A stretch of 64,000 bases of DNA from Loripinus fragilis (GCA_964019695.1 OZ026515.1:36844994-36908993); one strand, 5' to 3'. Shown: positions 8,827 through 17,463, counted from the first letter of the stretch. A program made the numbers and translations. The notes: a model not told the origin generated them from the letters alone.

Positions 8827-10558
8827 TTCCAATATAAGTCAATGTCAAAATTCGTCAAATTTTGAAAGGAGTAAAAGGAAAAGTACGAATTAATTAAAAT
8901 CATTATCTTTTTTTCATGAAAGTAACAAGTTGTTTCTGAAAATACTATGATAAGCGAAAAGAAACCTTAACGGCCAATCAGATCCTTATAATTAAGTTTC
9001 AAAGATCACATGACCAGATAAAATGTCAATACCGTAACAAACTTTAATTCCTGTTTTTTCTTCAAATCTCATCATGGATAATTATTTTGTTGCATTGGAT
9101 AAGTTCAATAAATCATGTGTTTAATTGTGTCAAAGGTAAAATTTGAACAAAATGATCATTTATGACAATGAGCAAACGTTAAATGCATTTTTTTATCTTT
9201 TAAGTGATTTTGCATACTATTTTCTCAGTATTTTGTTTAAAAACCACATTTCTAGAAAATTACAATGCTTTGGTATGATAAATCAACCAAAGGAATTGAT
9301 CAGGTACTTAAAATCTACATGTTGTCTCTGTCTGATATACTTTTTCCCAAAAATATCACTGTTACGGTACTTGACAAAAATGTTACAGTATTGACCTTTA
9401 AAGAATATATGCTAGTGTAATTCTTCTGCTTAAGATTTGATGTAGAGCACTGTTGACCAGATTGCAATGTTAATACTCTTGACACACGTGCACAGAAAGA
9501 ATTTTGGAATATATGGTAGATTGCATTTATTTCAAAATATTGTTACGGGTTTGACAAAACCGTTACAGTATTGACAAACCCTGCCTGATGTCAATACCGT
9601 AACAAACTGTTTATACTCAAATTCATCATTCAATTTGTGTTTATGCTTCTGTTTAAATTTGATAAAGCATTCTTATCATAAATTCACTTAATAAACTTGA
9701 CAAAAAACTTATATCTTTGCATTCAAAACTGTACTTTTTTGACAGCATATGTCAAAACCGAAACAAAATGTGTTAATACCGCAACATTTTCATCGTTACG
9801 GTATTGACTGTTACGGTATTGATATATTCTACATATTTTTTTACCTAAAATAATGATTACTCCCTAAAACATCGCAACAAGAGTGATTTTTTGTTCAGAA
9901 ATTTTATTTGGTCAAGATGTTAAAACCAGAATTTTTTTATCAAATTTCATTGTCCATTTTTGTGTTACGGTCATTTGACACAAAAAAAATATACTATAAA
10001 AATTTCACTCACCAAAACAGTATTTTCTTTTGCCAGTTCTGTAGATGTTTTACAAAACACATGTATTCTTAGTAAAAAGAAAGTGTCAAATTAGTATGAC
10101 AGAAAACCAGATTCAGCACCATTAGGGATCCAGTATTATTTTTGCAATTTATCAAGTGTTACGGTCTTGACATAAATGCTTGGGACAGAGGTTTTTTGGC
10201 AAAAAAATGCAAAAAATGTAATGAAAAATCACATATTGAAACCTCCTACATTTACTTTGATAATGCTTTTATCAATACAGCCAGTTAAAATTCCTGAGAA
10301 AATAACAGTTTTTTTTAATAATTCTTGTCGAAAGTTCAATTTTTTCCGTTGGACGGGCAAAAATGCCAAAAAATGGGGTTTTAATCCAATAAAAAATATA
10401 TTTACACACCAATATTTTTCAGTTTTATCAGCTAGCCTTATTAAGTATGATCAGTAGTATTGTGTGAAGAAAAAAATTCATGATCACATCAGCGGTTTTC
10501 ATAAGATATGAAACGGACAAGAATTTTGACGAATTTTGACATTGACTCATATAAGGAA
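8827..10558. mobile_element. Inverted-repeat transposon-like element with twelve TGTTACGGTATTGACA motifs
   Basis: The ends are inverted repeats of about 35 bp (8827-8861 and 10524-10558) sharing the exact block AGTCAATGTCAAAATTCGTC. Between 9024 and 10172 a 16-bp motif, TGTTACGGTATTGACA with minor variants, occurs twelve times. Eight are in + orientation (9360, 9381, 9541, 9561, 9794, 9809, 9963, 10157) and four in - orientation (9024, 9589, 9750, 9770). Three pairs are spaced 20-21 bp start to start. The TIR itself contains repeated TTGAC half-motifs. No frame longer than about 93 codons exists and none is recognisable, so a coding transposase is absent. No target duplication was found, and I cannot assign a superfamily. 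Confidence 0.7.
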
Positions 10559-10658
10559 ACAGTAAATATTCAGGCATGCTTAATGCTTTGAAAGAACAGC
10601 CTTTCTCTCCATCACCAGAGAATGTAACTTATGTTTCCACACTAGTGAAAATACAGTA

Positions 10659-11066
10659 CAGGGTTCATACAGGCAAGTTTGAGTAAAAGTCAAGGACTTT
10701 TCAAAGACTTATATAGCTATCCTACAGTTTTCAAGGCCTAAAAGTTTATGAAAAATCCTGTTAAAATTCTACTTCAGAAATGATAGACTGAGATAATGTA
10801 GAAATAAGTACTAGAAAATTAGTGTAAAATTGTTATGCTTTTATTTGGTGCAGCATATGCTGCACCAAATAAAGGCATAACAATTTTATACTGATTTAGA
10901 TCCCTATCAACAGTATTGAGTCATACAGAAAATAGAATTCAAAGACTTAAAAATTTTCAAGGCCTCTGATCGATTTTCCAGTACTTTTCAAGGCAGATTT
11001 AATTATCAAGGATTTTTTAAGTAAGCCCTCCGAATTCAAGTACTTTTCAAGCCTGTGCTAACCCTG
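10659..11066. mobile_element. CAGGGTT-ended element with palindromic centre, copy 2 (intact)
   Basis: The ends read inwards as CAGGGTTCATACAGGC and CAGGGTTAGCACAGGC. CAGTA flanks it on both sides (10654-10658 and 11067-11071). The 408-bp interior repeats CAAGGACTTTTCAAG-like text near both ends and has a long central palindrome around TTTGGTGCAGCATATGCTGC, extended by GTTATGCYTTTA / TAAAGGCATAAC. It is the full-length counterpart of the split copy at 3714-5026. hAT-like by its CAGGG ends, although the apparent 5-bp duplication is shorter than the usual eight. Confidence 0.75.
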
Positions 11067-11213
11067 CAGTATACCTTGTTTAAAAGCATTTGGGCGTGAC
11101 TGCCATTGAAATAGTGAAGATTTGTATACAGGTAAATACCGAGAGATCCCAAATCATCTATACGGGATATTTCGATAAAGGAATATTCTCAATCACTATA
11201 ATTGAGCCCGATT

Positions 11214-11415
11214 CCAGTATGGGTACAAGTTGGCATGTGCTTACAGCGAAGATTCAAATCAGCCTGGGCATCTGCGCAGTCTGATTAGTCTTTGATGGGT
11301 GTTCTATGGGTAGCCAAGGGTCCAACGTTTCTTCAGGACTCTGATAAGACTGTGTCGATATGCAGACTGATTGAATCTTAGCTGTACGCACACGTCAACG
11401 TCTACCTTATGCTGG
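11214..11415. mobile_element. CCAGYATAAGG-ended inverted-repeat MITE, copy 1
   Basis: The ends read inwards as CCAGTATGGGTAC and CCAGCATAAGGTAGA. Arms of about 70 bp share GTGYKTACAGCKAAGATTCAA and CAGTCTG-type blocks. The sister copy at 18577-18758 shares the same subterminal text (TTGGCATGTGC, TACAGCGAAGAT, AACGTTGGACCC in the middle). No target duplication is clear. Confidence 0.6.
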
Positions 11416-11440
11416 ACAGTAGCAGTCAGCACAGGTTTAG

Positions 11441-11595
11441 ATAAACAAAAAATTTCAGCGAAAAATTGTAAATATTTTCTTACCTACCAACTTTAACATA
11501 TGTTTTGGGTGCTGAAAAGAACCGTCTCATTGAGACGGTTCTTTTGAGTACCCACAACATATGTTTTTGTTGAGAAATAAGAAAATTAGTTTTTT
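11441..11595. repeat. Single CCGTCTC hairpin with flanks, copy A
   Basis: The palindrome at 11495-11565 opens AACATATGTTTTGGGTGCTG, is centred on CCGTCTCATTGAGACGG and closes AACATATGTT. Flanking text (GATAAACAAAAA...TTCAGCG on the left, GTTGAGAAATAAG on the right) recurs around the copy at 12361-12500. It is related to the tandem units at 5561-6128. Confidence 0.75.
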
Positions 11596-11596
11596 G

Positions 11597-11828
11597 TTAA
11601 GCACTCTTAACTAAAGTCCTGAATAGTGAAAAAAACAAAATTTGGTGTGGGTCTTCTTCCCTAGCAAACGTCACATCAAATTGGGTAAGACTGTCATGAA
11701 CTTCTGGAATATCAATATATGTCCTGTCCCACTTGTCTTTGATATGATTCAACAAGTTTCCTCTTCGTTTGTACAGCTTATTTGCACTGACATACGGTAG
11801 ATGCTCTAAAGTTACAAACACCAGTTGC
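11597..11828 (-). CDS. Possible terminal exon, protein unrecognised
   Basis: A minus-strand frame opens just after an acceptor-like TTTTTAGCAG (ending at 11829) and continues for about 75 codons to a TAA. It holds an ordinary mixed-composition peptide (LVFVTLEHLPYVSANKLYKR, then KDKWDRTYIDIPEVHDSLTQ). Charged and hydrophobic residues alternate as in a folded protein, unlike the Lys/Phe-rich junk frames around it. I do not recognise the family and see no polyadenylation signal just downstream. It lies between two direct copies of the CCGTCTC hairpin repeat, and may be an exon, a retrogene scrap or chance. Confidence 0.25.
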
Positions 11829-11847
11829 CTGCTAAAAATTGCATTGA

Positions 11848-11913
11848 CAAACAGTGCAGACCCAGATCAGACTGCTTCTGAAGAAGCAGTCTGATCAAGG
11901 TCTTCCCTGTTCG
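11848..11913. repeat. GATCAG-type hairpin, CTGCTTC core (H4)
   Basis: CAAACAGTGCAGACCCAGAT and the following CAGACTGCTTCT pair with AGAAGCAGTCTGATC and AAGGTCTTCCCTGTTCG. The outer stem has a few mismatches on the right. It sits 20 bp upstream, in minus-strand sense, of the possible exon at 11597-11828. Confidence 0.8.
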
Positions 11914-12071
11914 CTGCACAAATGATGATCAGGGTCTTCTCCATTGCTATTCTGACCAGCAGTTTGTGTCAATCTCAACCCTGATAAGTTGATAACCAAC
12001 ACTTTAATTGAGAACAGGAAGAGAAATGAGTTCAAAATTTTAGAACATTTACTGTACATCGACTTCATTTT

Positions 12072-12266
12072 CTAGTCTTCTAAAGAATCTAAAGAGGCCA
12101 CTGCCTCCTGAATATGGTTTTCATTTGCGAAAAATGAGTCCACAATCATGCCTGCCTGTTGTTCTACCCAAAAAGACCTTTCTTTCAATGGAAGGAGTTG
12201 CATTAGACCAGGTGGCTCGTTAATGTTTGTTTCGTCAGAAGTGCTGGCTACCAAATATTTTGCAAT
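12072..12266 (-). CDS. Possible terminal exon, protein unrecognised
   Basis: After an acceptor-like ATTTATTCAG (ending at 12267) a minus-strand frame of about 64 codons runs to a TAG. It reads IAKYLVASTSDETNINEPPG, then LKERSFWVEQQAGMIVDSFF and an acidic C terminus. Composition is protein-like, but I know no match. Because this segment and the one at 11597-11828 both end in stops, they cannot be successive exons of one simple frame; alternative terminal exons or unrelated scraps are both possible. Confidence 0.25.
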   Translation of the reverse strand: MAKYLVASTSDETNINEPPGLMQLLPLKERSFWVEQQAGMIVDSFFANENHIQEAVASLDSLED

Positions 12267-12360
12267 CTGAATAAATCACATGTGTTGTGGTAGTTTCATT
12301 TAGGAATTCTTGATATGATCTGAAAAGATAACAATAACACTGTACATACATGTATGTCAA

Positions 12361-12500
12361 GATAAACAAAAATGTTCAGCGTAAAATTGTCAATATCGTC
12401 TTATCCATCATTTTTAACATTTCGTTTGGGTGCTCAAAAGAACCGTCTCAATGAGTACCAACAGCATATGTTTTGGTTGAGAAATAAGATAAAACACCCT
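12361..12500. repeat. CCGTCTC hairpin with flanks, copy B (right arm shortened)
   Basis: Same left flank (GATAAACAAAAATGTTCAGC) and right flank (GTTGAGAAATAAG) as copy A. The palindrome reads GGGTGCTCAAAAGAACCGTC, then CAATGAGTACCAAC, so most of the right arm (ACGGTTCTTT) has been deleted. Confidence 0.7.
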
Positions 12501-12634
12501 TAAGCTGGATAATTAAAACATGCATATGTAGATGATATACAACACACTTAGCGCTTTATACCATTGAAGTTTGGGTCCAAAGCATGATTACCATGTTAAC
12601 TCTTTTCACTCGGATACTCATAAACAGGTAGTCT

Positions 12635-12703
12635 GGCAAACAGTGGAGACCCAGATGAAATGCTGCATAAGGCAGCATTTCATCAGGGTCTCCACTGTTT
12701 GCT
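12635..12703. repeat. GATCAG-type hairpin, GAAATGCTGC core (H5, best-preserved)
   Basis: A 69-bp palindrome: GCAAACAGTGGAGACCCAGA plus TGAAATGCTGC on the left, and GCAGCATTTCATCAGGGTCT plus CCACTGTTTGC on the right, around a short TAAG centre. It defines the family ends GCAAACAGTGNNGACCC / GGGTCNNCACTGTTTGC. The ~60 bp to its right (AGAAACAATCTTCAGGAAAA...ACCTG) also follow the copy at 4097, so the hairpin there is part of a longer repeat. Confidence 0.85.
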
Positions 12704-12759
12704 AAAATAGAAACAATCTTCAGGAAAAGAAATATATTTAATTTTAGAAATTTTGACCT

Positions 12760-13057
12760 GCGGTCCCTCCAGACACGTGTCTGACTGCAGATCCAGGGGT
12801 CGCGAGTTCGATCCCGGCCCGGTCCCATACTTTCGTGAAGATTGATCATGAAATAATTTCTACGGTCATTCTCCTCCCTTCCGCTGATTCATTCAAGAAG
12901 GGTTGTTGTCAGTTACAAGCGAAAGTATGTGCACAAATTACTGGTTAACCGCTTGTTCAAGCCTGCCCAGGAAAAAGTGTGGTTAGGTGAACTGACCGTC
13001 CCGCAATGACCATAGCTGTTGATTTGGGACGTAAAGCAACAAAACCAACCAACCAAT
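12760..13057 (+). mobile_element. tRNA-derived SINE (family 2), head partly lost
   Basis: The B box GCGAGTTCGATCCCGG (about 12801-12816) is followed by a conserved body: CCATACTTTCGTGAAGATTG, GCTGATTCATTCAAGAAGGG, CAAGCCTGCCCAGGAAAAAG. The tail is TTGGGACGTAAAGCAACAAA with CCAACCAACCAATC. The 5' part of the tRNA head seen at 20.06 kb is missing. It interrupts a dispersed repeat whose uninterrupted form reads ACCTGTGACCCATTA...AAGATTCAAAATGG near 15.5 kb. Confidence 0.75.
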
Positions 13058-13350
13058 CAAAATACAAAATGGACAAATCCATGCTTATTGTATCAATTTA
13101 TATGGGATAATCCATGCACAAAGCAAAAATCTATAGATTCTATGAAGTATGACACAATGGAAAAGGGGCCCTGACAGGCAGTCAGTACCATTAGTGTTTC
13201 AGTGTGTATATCCAACTCCTTATTGAGGCTGAAGTTTCCACTTGACCAACTGATTACTAGAGGGAATAGCAAAGGTTCTCACCGGTGAGACTGAACATCC
13301 ATACAGTCTCACTTGAACACTTGCTGTTCACATATGCAATAAGGCCCAGA
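13058..13350. repeat. Tail of a dispersed repeat, then spacer
   Basis: 13058-13110 (CTTATTGTATCAATTTATAT...AATCCAT) matches about 15.72-15.78 kb, continuing the repeat that starts with hairpin H5. The remainder shares CATCCATRCAGTCTCAC with 17.90 kb. No gene is seen. Confidence 0.45.
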
Positions 13351-13569
13351 GGTTATAAAAAATTTCACGCTCAACAACTGAGCATAGAATTTCAACTGCT
13401 CATAACTAAAATGCTAAAAAATAAAGACTTCTTGCTTTCATGCTCTCAGATGTTGTTTTTATGATGATAATAAATGTTAAAATGCCAACAATTATTATGC
13501 CAACAATTGTTGGCAAACATGATTAAATTTCATGCTCAGTTGAGTTCAGCATGTAAAAGTTTTATAACT
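13351..13569. mobile_element. GGTTATAAAA-ended inverted repeat, copy 1
   Basis: The left end AGGTTATAAAAAATTTCACG (followed by CTCAAC) is mirrored by ATGTAAAAGTTTTATAACTT on the right. An inner palindrome CCAACAATTGTTGG is present. The second copy is at 18048-18195, and about 90 bp to the left of each also match. MITE or fold-back element. Confidence 0.6.
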
Positions 13570-13853
13570 TCTGGGTAAGAGTCATTTTGCTGTGTCGCTG
13601 TTCATATAGGTTATGTAGAAAAGTGGTTATCTACACATTTTTGGGGATCCAGCTCTGAACCGTGTTATATCCAAAACAATGTTATGTTAAGAAGGTGAAC
13701 AATGCTATAAATAAAAGAGCCTTTGAGGTGAAGTATTGTTGGGTTATAAATACATGGATGATAGTCAGATATGCATTTACAGATCTAAAACTTTGTAAGC
13801 AGTGGGTTATTATAACCATTTCTGTCTTGAAACCCTATTAAGGTACATACTAA

Positions 13854-13922
13854 GGCAAACAGTGCAGACAGAGATCAGACTCCACAAAATATGATGTCTG
13901 ATCAGGGTCTCCACTATTTGCT
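13854..13922. repeat. GATCAG-type hairpin, AGACTCC/GATGTCT core (H6)
   Basis: GGCAAACAGTGCAGACAGAG...GATCAGAC and GTCTGATCAGGGTCTCC...TATTTGCT. The central 15 bp no longer pair, so this is an ageing copy. Confidence 0.75.
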
Positions 13923-14220
13923 ACTGTAACATGAATAATATTTTTTTTAAATTACAACAGAGTACCCAATAGGTGACAAATGGAGTTGGATAAACCTCGG
14001 ACCCAGCAGAAACGAACTGGTCACTGACAGAAATACAAAGATATGTTGTGGCTTCAGGCCTTCAGATTTATGGTGGGCCCGGGTCATTGTCCCATGATTT
14101 CAAATTATGGGCCATCACTTTCCAAGCAGTGGGCCCAGTAGACCCATCCTTTTTAGTTGTGAAAAAATCTCACTTTAATACAAAATACTCATCTTACAGC
14201 CATCTTAATAACAAATGGTA

Positions 14221-14347
14221 GCTTAATGAAGGTCGAAAGGATTGCAGAATGCTCCCCTTGGAGCATTCTGCAATACTTTTGACCTCCATTAAGCAATGAT
14301 TTGTCTTCTTGTTTGAGTGGCCGCTTAAGACAGATTTTACTGTATAA
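14221..14347. repeat. 35-bp-arm palindrome beside a pogo-type end
   Basis: 14221-14294 is a near-perfect palindrome (GCTTAATGAAGGTCGAAAGG... around CTCC-CCTT-GGAG). At 14319-14347, GTGGCCGCTTAAGACAGATT followed by TTACTGTAT resembles the right end of the pogo/Tc1-like element at 52900-54115 (GCTTAAGACAGGTTTGACTG). Probably a small internally deleted relative; the left end is not convincing. Confidence 0.55.
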
Positions 14348-14645
14348 TCAGCAGTCAATATAAATATATTCATACAAGTGTCTGTGTCAGTGTGTAGGTA
14401 AAGTATACTACCCAAATGTCAACTGTGTTTAGTTTGATATGCTTGGGCCCATCATTTCAGAAAATGGCCCACCATTTTTTGCTCCATGGGTCACGATGGC
14501 CCACCAATCTTGAAAAAAATCTGAAGCCCTGTGGCTTCATTTTAGCGCTATTTCAAAGCATTACATTATGCTGCATTTCATCAGGGTCTGCCTGTTTGCT
14601 AAGGGCTATTCCAGGAAAAAGTGTGAGGGGAGGAGGTGGAAGGCA

Positions 14646-15036
14646 CAGGGACCAAGCAAGGGGGCGACTAGGGCGAAATGGTCGCCCTGGGAGCCGAAAT
14701 TTTGCCCTAAATGGGACCCAGGGAGAAGTGGGAGTCTCCTTAAAAAAAAAAAAAAAAAAAAAAATTTTTTTTTTTTTTAGGGAGACTCATTTTCATTCTG
14801 TCACCACACAAATGCAAGCTGTGGTGAAATTATCAGACAATCTACTACCACTGCATCGTGTTTCTCCTTCCATTAAATGGCAATATAGTATGTGTAATGG
14901 CTGATTTGCTTCTAAATTGACAGAAAATGTCGTAGTTTTGCGCTATAACTTCTCCCTATCTGACTGTCACTTCTCCCTAATTGTCCTGCAGGGAGAAGTC
15001 ACTTCTCCCTAAAATTCTGGGCCAGCTTGGTCCCTG
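14646..15036. mobile_element. CAGGGACCAAG-ended hAT-like element
   Basis: Inverted ends CAGGGACCAAG, with AAGGCA on both sides (14640-14645 and 15037-15042). The interior has many GGGAGAAGT / ACTTCTCCC repeats in both orientations and a palindrome GAGTCTCCTT...AGGGAGACTC whose loop is a long A-run followed by a T-run (about 14742-14780). It is 391 bp with no transposase. Confidence 0.7.
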
Positions 15037-15118
15037 AAGGCAACTTTAAAATAAATTCCTTGGGATGGGGGTTCAATGTTGTTTTCGCTCTTTGGTGATG
15101 CCATTTGAATTTATTTAA

Positions 15119-15358
15119 CCCTTAATGAGCCAATCACAACAAAAGTCGTCTGCTTTTCTTGTCTGCTGAAATGTTTAAGAAGCCTCTATGGCAAACAGTG
15201 TGGACCCAGATCAGACTGCTCCTATAGGAGCAGTCTGTTCTGAGTTCACGCTGTTTGCGTCTATACTTAATTCTTCAGTAATGCTAGGCAATTATTTGCA
15301 GCAGACAACTTCAGCAGACAACATTTTTAGATACATTTTTTTCTTGGCGCTTTAAGGG
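15119..15358. mobile_element. piggyBac-like MITE, CCCTTAA...GCC family, copy 1
   Basis: TTAA at 15115-15118 and 15359-15362. The ends read inwards as CCCTTAATGAGCCAATCAC and CCCTTAAAGCGCCAAG. Both halves have GTCTGCTGAA-type repeats. A GATCAG-type hairpin (15190-15258) is inserted in the middle. It matches the neighbouring copy at 15508-15714 in its ends. Confidence 0.7.
15190..15258. repeat. GATCAG-type hairpin, CTGCTCC core (H7)
   Basis: GGCAAACAGTGTGGACCCAG...ACTGCTCCTATAGGAGCAGT...CACGCTGTTTGC. The central stem is perfect across TATA, with a few mismatches in the outer right arm. It is the innermost layer of the nest at 14.60-15.44 kb. Confidence 0.85.
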
Positions 15359-15507
15359 TTAAATTTCTAGGTGCACATGGTACCAACTAAAAAAAGTTGT
15401 GTTCCACCCCCGAATCACACTTTTTCCTGAACCAGCCCTAAGACTAAAACAACCTTCATTGATAGAAATACATCATAATTTTGAAACTTCTACCTGTGAC
15501 CCATTAA

Positions 15508-15714
15508 CCCTTAAAGCGCCACCTATAATTTGCAGCAGACGACAATTGCAAATTTTTACGCTTTTTCAAAAATAACAAATAAGGCATGATATTTCATGAG
15601 AATCGTCTGCTGGCAGACGATTTTCATGTAATATCATACCTTATTTTTGTCAAGAACTGGGAAAGGTGTTGCAAAATTTGTTGTCTGCCTCAGTCGTGAT
15701 TGGCGCTTTAAGGG
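15508..15714. mobile_element. piggyBac-like MITE, CCCTTAAAGCGCC family, copy 2
   Basis: TTAA at 15504-15507 and 15715-15718. The ends are CCCTTAAAGCGCCA on both sides, with subterminal GCAGACGAC / GTCTGCCTC and a centre ATCGTCTGCTGGCAGACGAT. It is 207 bp and non-coding. It splits a dispersed repeat (ACCTGTGACCCA | AAGATTCAAAATGG) that continues at both sides. Confidence 0.8.
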
Positions 15715-15849
15715 TTAAGATTCAAAATGGGCAATCTCTTACTTATTGTATCAATATGTAAGAGAAAATCCATCAGAATACAAAGGGTTAAGTTTTGCAA
15801 AGGAAACTCAGTGCATCCCAGTTACATGTACATATTTATATTGTTAAAA

Positions 15850-16215
15850 CTGCATAGTCTGTAACTTTTGATCTTTTAATTTTAGAACTAATGTTTCTAT
15901 TTTTCAAGAACACAGTAAAAATAACAAAAATTCAGGTATACATTTTAATCAATGTCGTAAATCTTAACAAATTATCAGTATCAAAACAACAGCATTTATG
16001 TTAAAATTAACTGTCTATAATTATTGGGGGGACGCAAATAATTACCAACAAACCTGTTTTTATAAGATAATTCACTTTTCCGTACAGTTTTCAGCTATAG
16101 TGAACAGATTTATTGTGAAAACATAACTTAATTCAACTTTTACAAATGATTTTAAAAGAAAATAAAAAAATTCGAAAAAAGTTCATAGTTGCAGACTTAG
16201 TCTCTTTAAAAATCA
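15850..16215 (-). mobile_element. Inverted-repeat element flanked by a 26-bp direct repeat
   Basis: The ends read inwards as CTGCATAGTCTGTAACTTTTG and (minus strand) GACTAAGTCTGCAACTATGA, an imperfect TIR. ACATGTACATATTTATATTG followed by TTAAAA lies just left (about 15824-15849) and again to the right (about 16229-16254). The minus strand of 15930-16200 matches 61521-61728 followed by 63258-63333, so this is a single uninterrupted version of something that is split there. No coding frame. Confidence 0.55.
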
Positions 16216-16254
16216 AGAGTTTTCATATACATGTACATATTTATATTGTTAAAA

Positions 16255-16497
16255 AACAAGAATTTTCGCGAATCATGAAGTAGTGACTGTTATTCTAGCT
16301 CACCTGTAATTTTGTATGACATCTTCCATTCATGCTGTTTCCAACATGGTACCTCTCTTCGGCTGATGAAAGCTTATGCCCAACTTTCTATATCATCTGA
16401 AAAAAAGGGATTACTTTTTATTTTTTCAGGTCAAGAACATATAAAAGATAGAGCTAAAGCAATGATATTCCTATAATATTAAAATAACTAAATGTAT
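16255..16497. other. Spacer, nothing recognised
   Basis: AT-rich, with no supported gene, repeat end or RNA signature. Confidence 0.5.
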
Positions 16498-16587
16498 AGT
16501 CCGTGCTCTATAAGAGTAGGGTGATGAAATAGATTTACAGTTAGAACGTGACCAACTACGTAACTCTACTCTTATCAAGCACGGACT
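16498..16587. mobile_element. 90-bp inverted-repeat mini-element
   Basis: AGTCCGTGCTCTATAAGAGT on the left and its near-complement on the right (about 16567-16587) enclose about 48 bp. It ends 13 bp before the hAT-like element at 16601. No clear target duplication beyond a shared TAT. Confidence 0.6.
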
Positions 16588-16600
16588 CTATTGGTAGGTG

Positions 16601-17073
16601 CAGGGTTGCCACTCAATAATCATTTCAGAATTCCCTGACTTTTCCCTGACTTTCAACCGTTTTCCAGACCCTTTTGGAAGGCCAATTTTAGCCATTTTCA
16701 TCCATCGACTATTCGAAGATTTTGCACAAATATTTGAACTTGCTGATTTAATCTTTAAAGAAAAATCCTAAACCATAAATATTAGAAAAGGAATGTTTCT
16801 GAACATAAATTGCTTGCAATTTATGTTCAGAAACATTCCTTTTCTAATATTGTTTGCAAATTATGGAAACTAAAATTTCCAGAAGCCTGTTTTAAACTAG
16901 CATCTTTTTAGGAAATTTTTGGAATTCCCTGACTTTTCAATGACTTTTTTCATTTTTTTGACTTTTTCATTTTTTTTTAAATTTCCCTGACTGAAAATGT
17001 AATTCCCTGACTTTTCCCTGACCTGGAAAATTTTTCATTTTCCAGAACTTTTTCCCTGACCGTGGCAACCCTG
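16601..17073. mobile_element. CAGGGTTGCCAC-ended hAT-like element
   Basis: Inverted ends CAGGGTTGCCAC, with TAGGTG duplicated on either side (16595-16600 and 17074-17079). Many TTCCCTGACTTTTC repeats lie towards both ends. A perfect palindrome with 35-bp arms and a 2-bp loop occupies 16779-16850. It is 473 bp and non-coding. Confidence 0.8.
16779..16850. repeat. Perfect 35-bp-arm palindrome inside the hAT-like element
   Basis: ATATTAGAAAAGGAATGTTT... is exactly mirrored, with only TT as loop. Perfect arms in an otherwise degraded element indicate recent formation or gene-conversion-like repair of one arm from the other. Confidence 0.9.
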
Positions 17074-17079
17074 TAGGTG

Positions 17080-17463
17080 TGCAAGTGTAATAGTATTATT
17101 TACATGATTTTTTTTTCATATTAACACTTTTCATGCTAATAGCATATATACACTGAACTGAAGTTCTAAGTGGCCACTTTTCAATTTCACTTTTCTAATG
17201 ATTTTTTGTCCAAATATGTGCATTTCAATGGACTAATCGATCACTTCACAATTTTTGGGTTCAAAAATGTAAAAATCAACTTTTTGAAGAAAATAAGCGT
17301 TTTGATTTCAGATTTTATCGAATTGAAGTACATGAAATTACAAACCCGCATTTTCCTATATTTTAAAAATCATCAGCTGCACATACTAAAATTATTGTAT
17401 GTGTTTTATTTCATGCGAATTTGTTTGACCAAACACATTACAGCTTGATCACCATGTATGGTT
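17080..17463. other. Spacer, nothing recognised
   Basis: AT-rich. The longest frame (17170-17448, +) is Phe/Lys/Ile-rich and looks like chance reading of AT-rich DNA. Confidence 0.5.

Larger units (their letters stand above)
14603..15438. mobile_element. PIF/Harbinger-like element with two insertions
   Basis: The ends read inwards as GGGCTNNTNCAGGAAAAAGT and stay similar for about 50 bp, once the insertion at 14646 is removed from the left one. TAA flanks both sides (14600-14602 and 15439-15441). A 3-bp TAA duplication and GGGC ends fit PIF/Harbinger. Once the insertions at 14646-15036 and 15119-15358 are removed, only about 200 bp remain, so it was a MITE. It lies within a dispersed repeat: the left neighbour GCATTTCATCAGGGTCTGCC and the right neighbour match the two sides of one continuous stretch at 12.68-12.75 kb. 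Confidence 0.7.

Noticed and set aside
14742..14780. Long A-run then T-run as a retroposon poly(A) tail
   Set aside because: It is the loop of an inverted repeat inside the CAGGGACC element, not a tail with target duplications.
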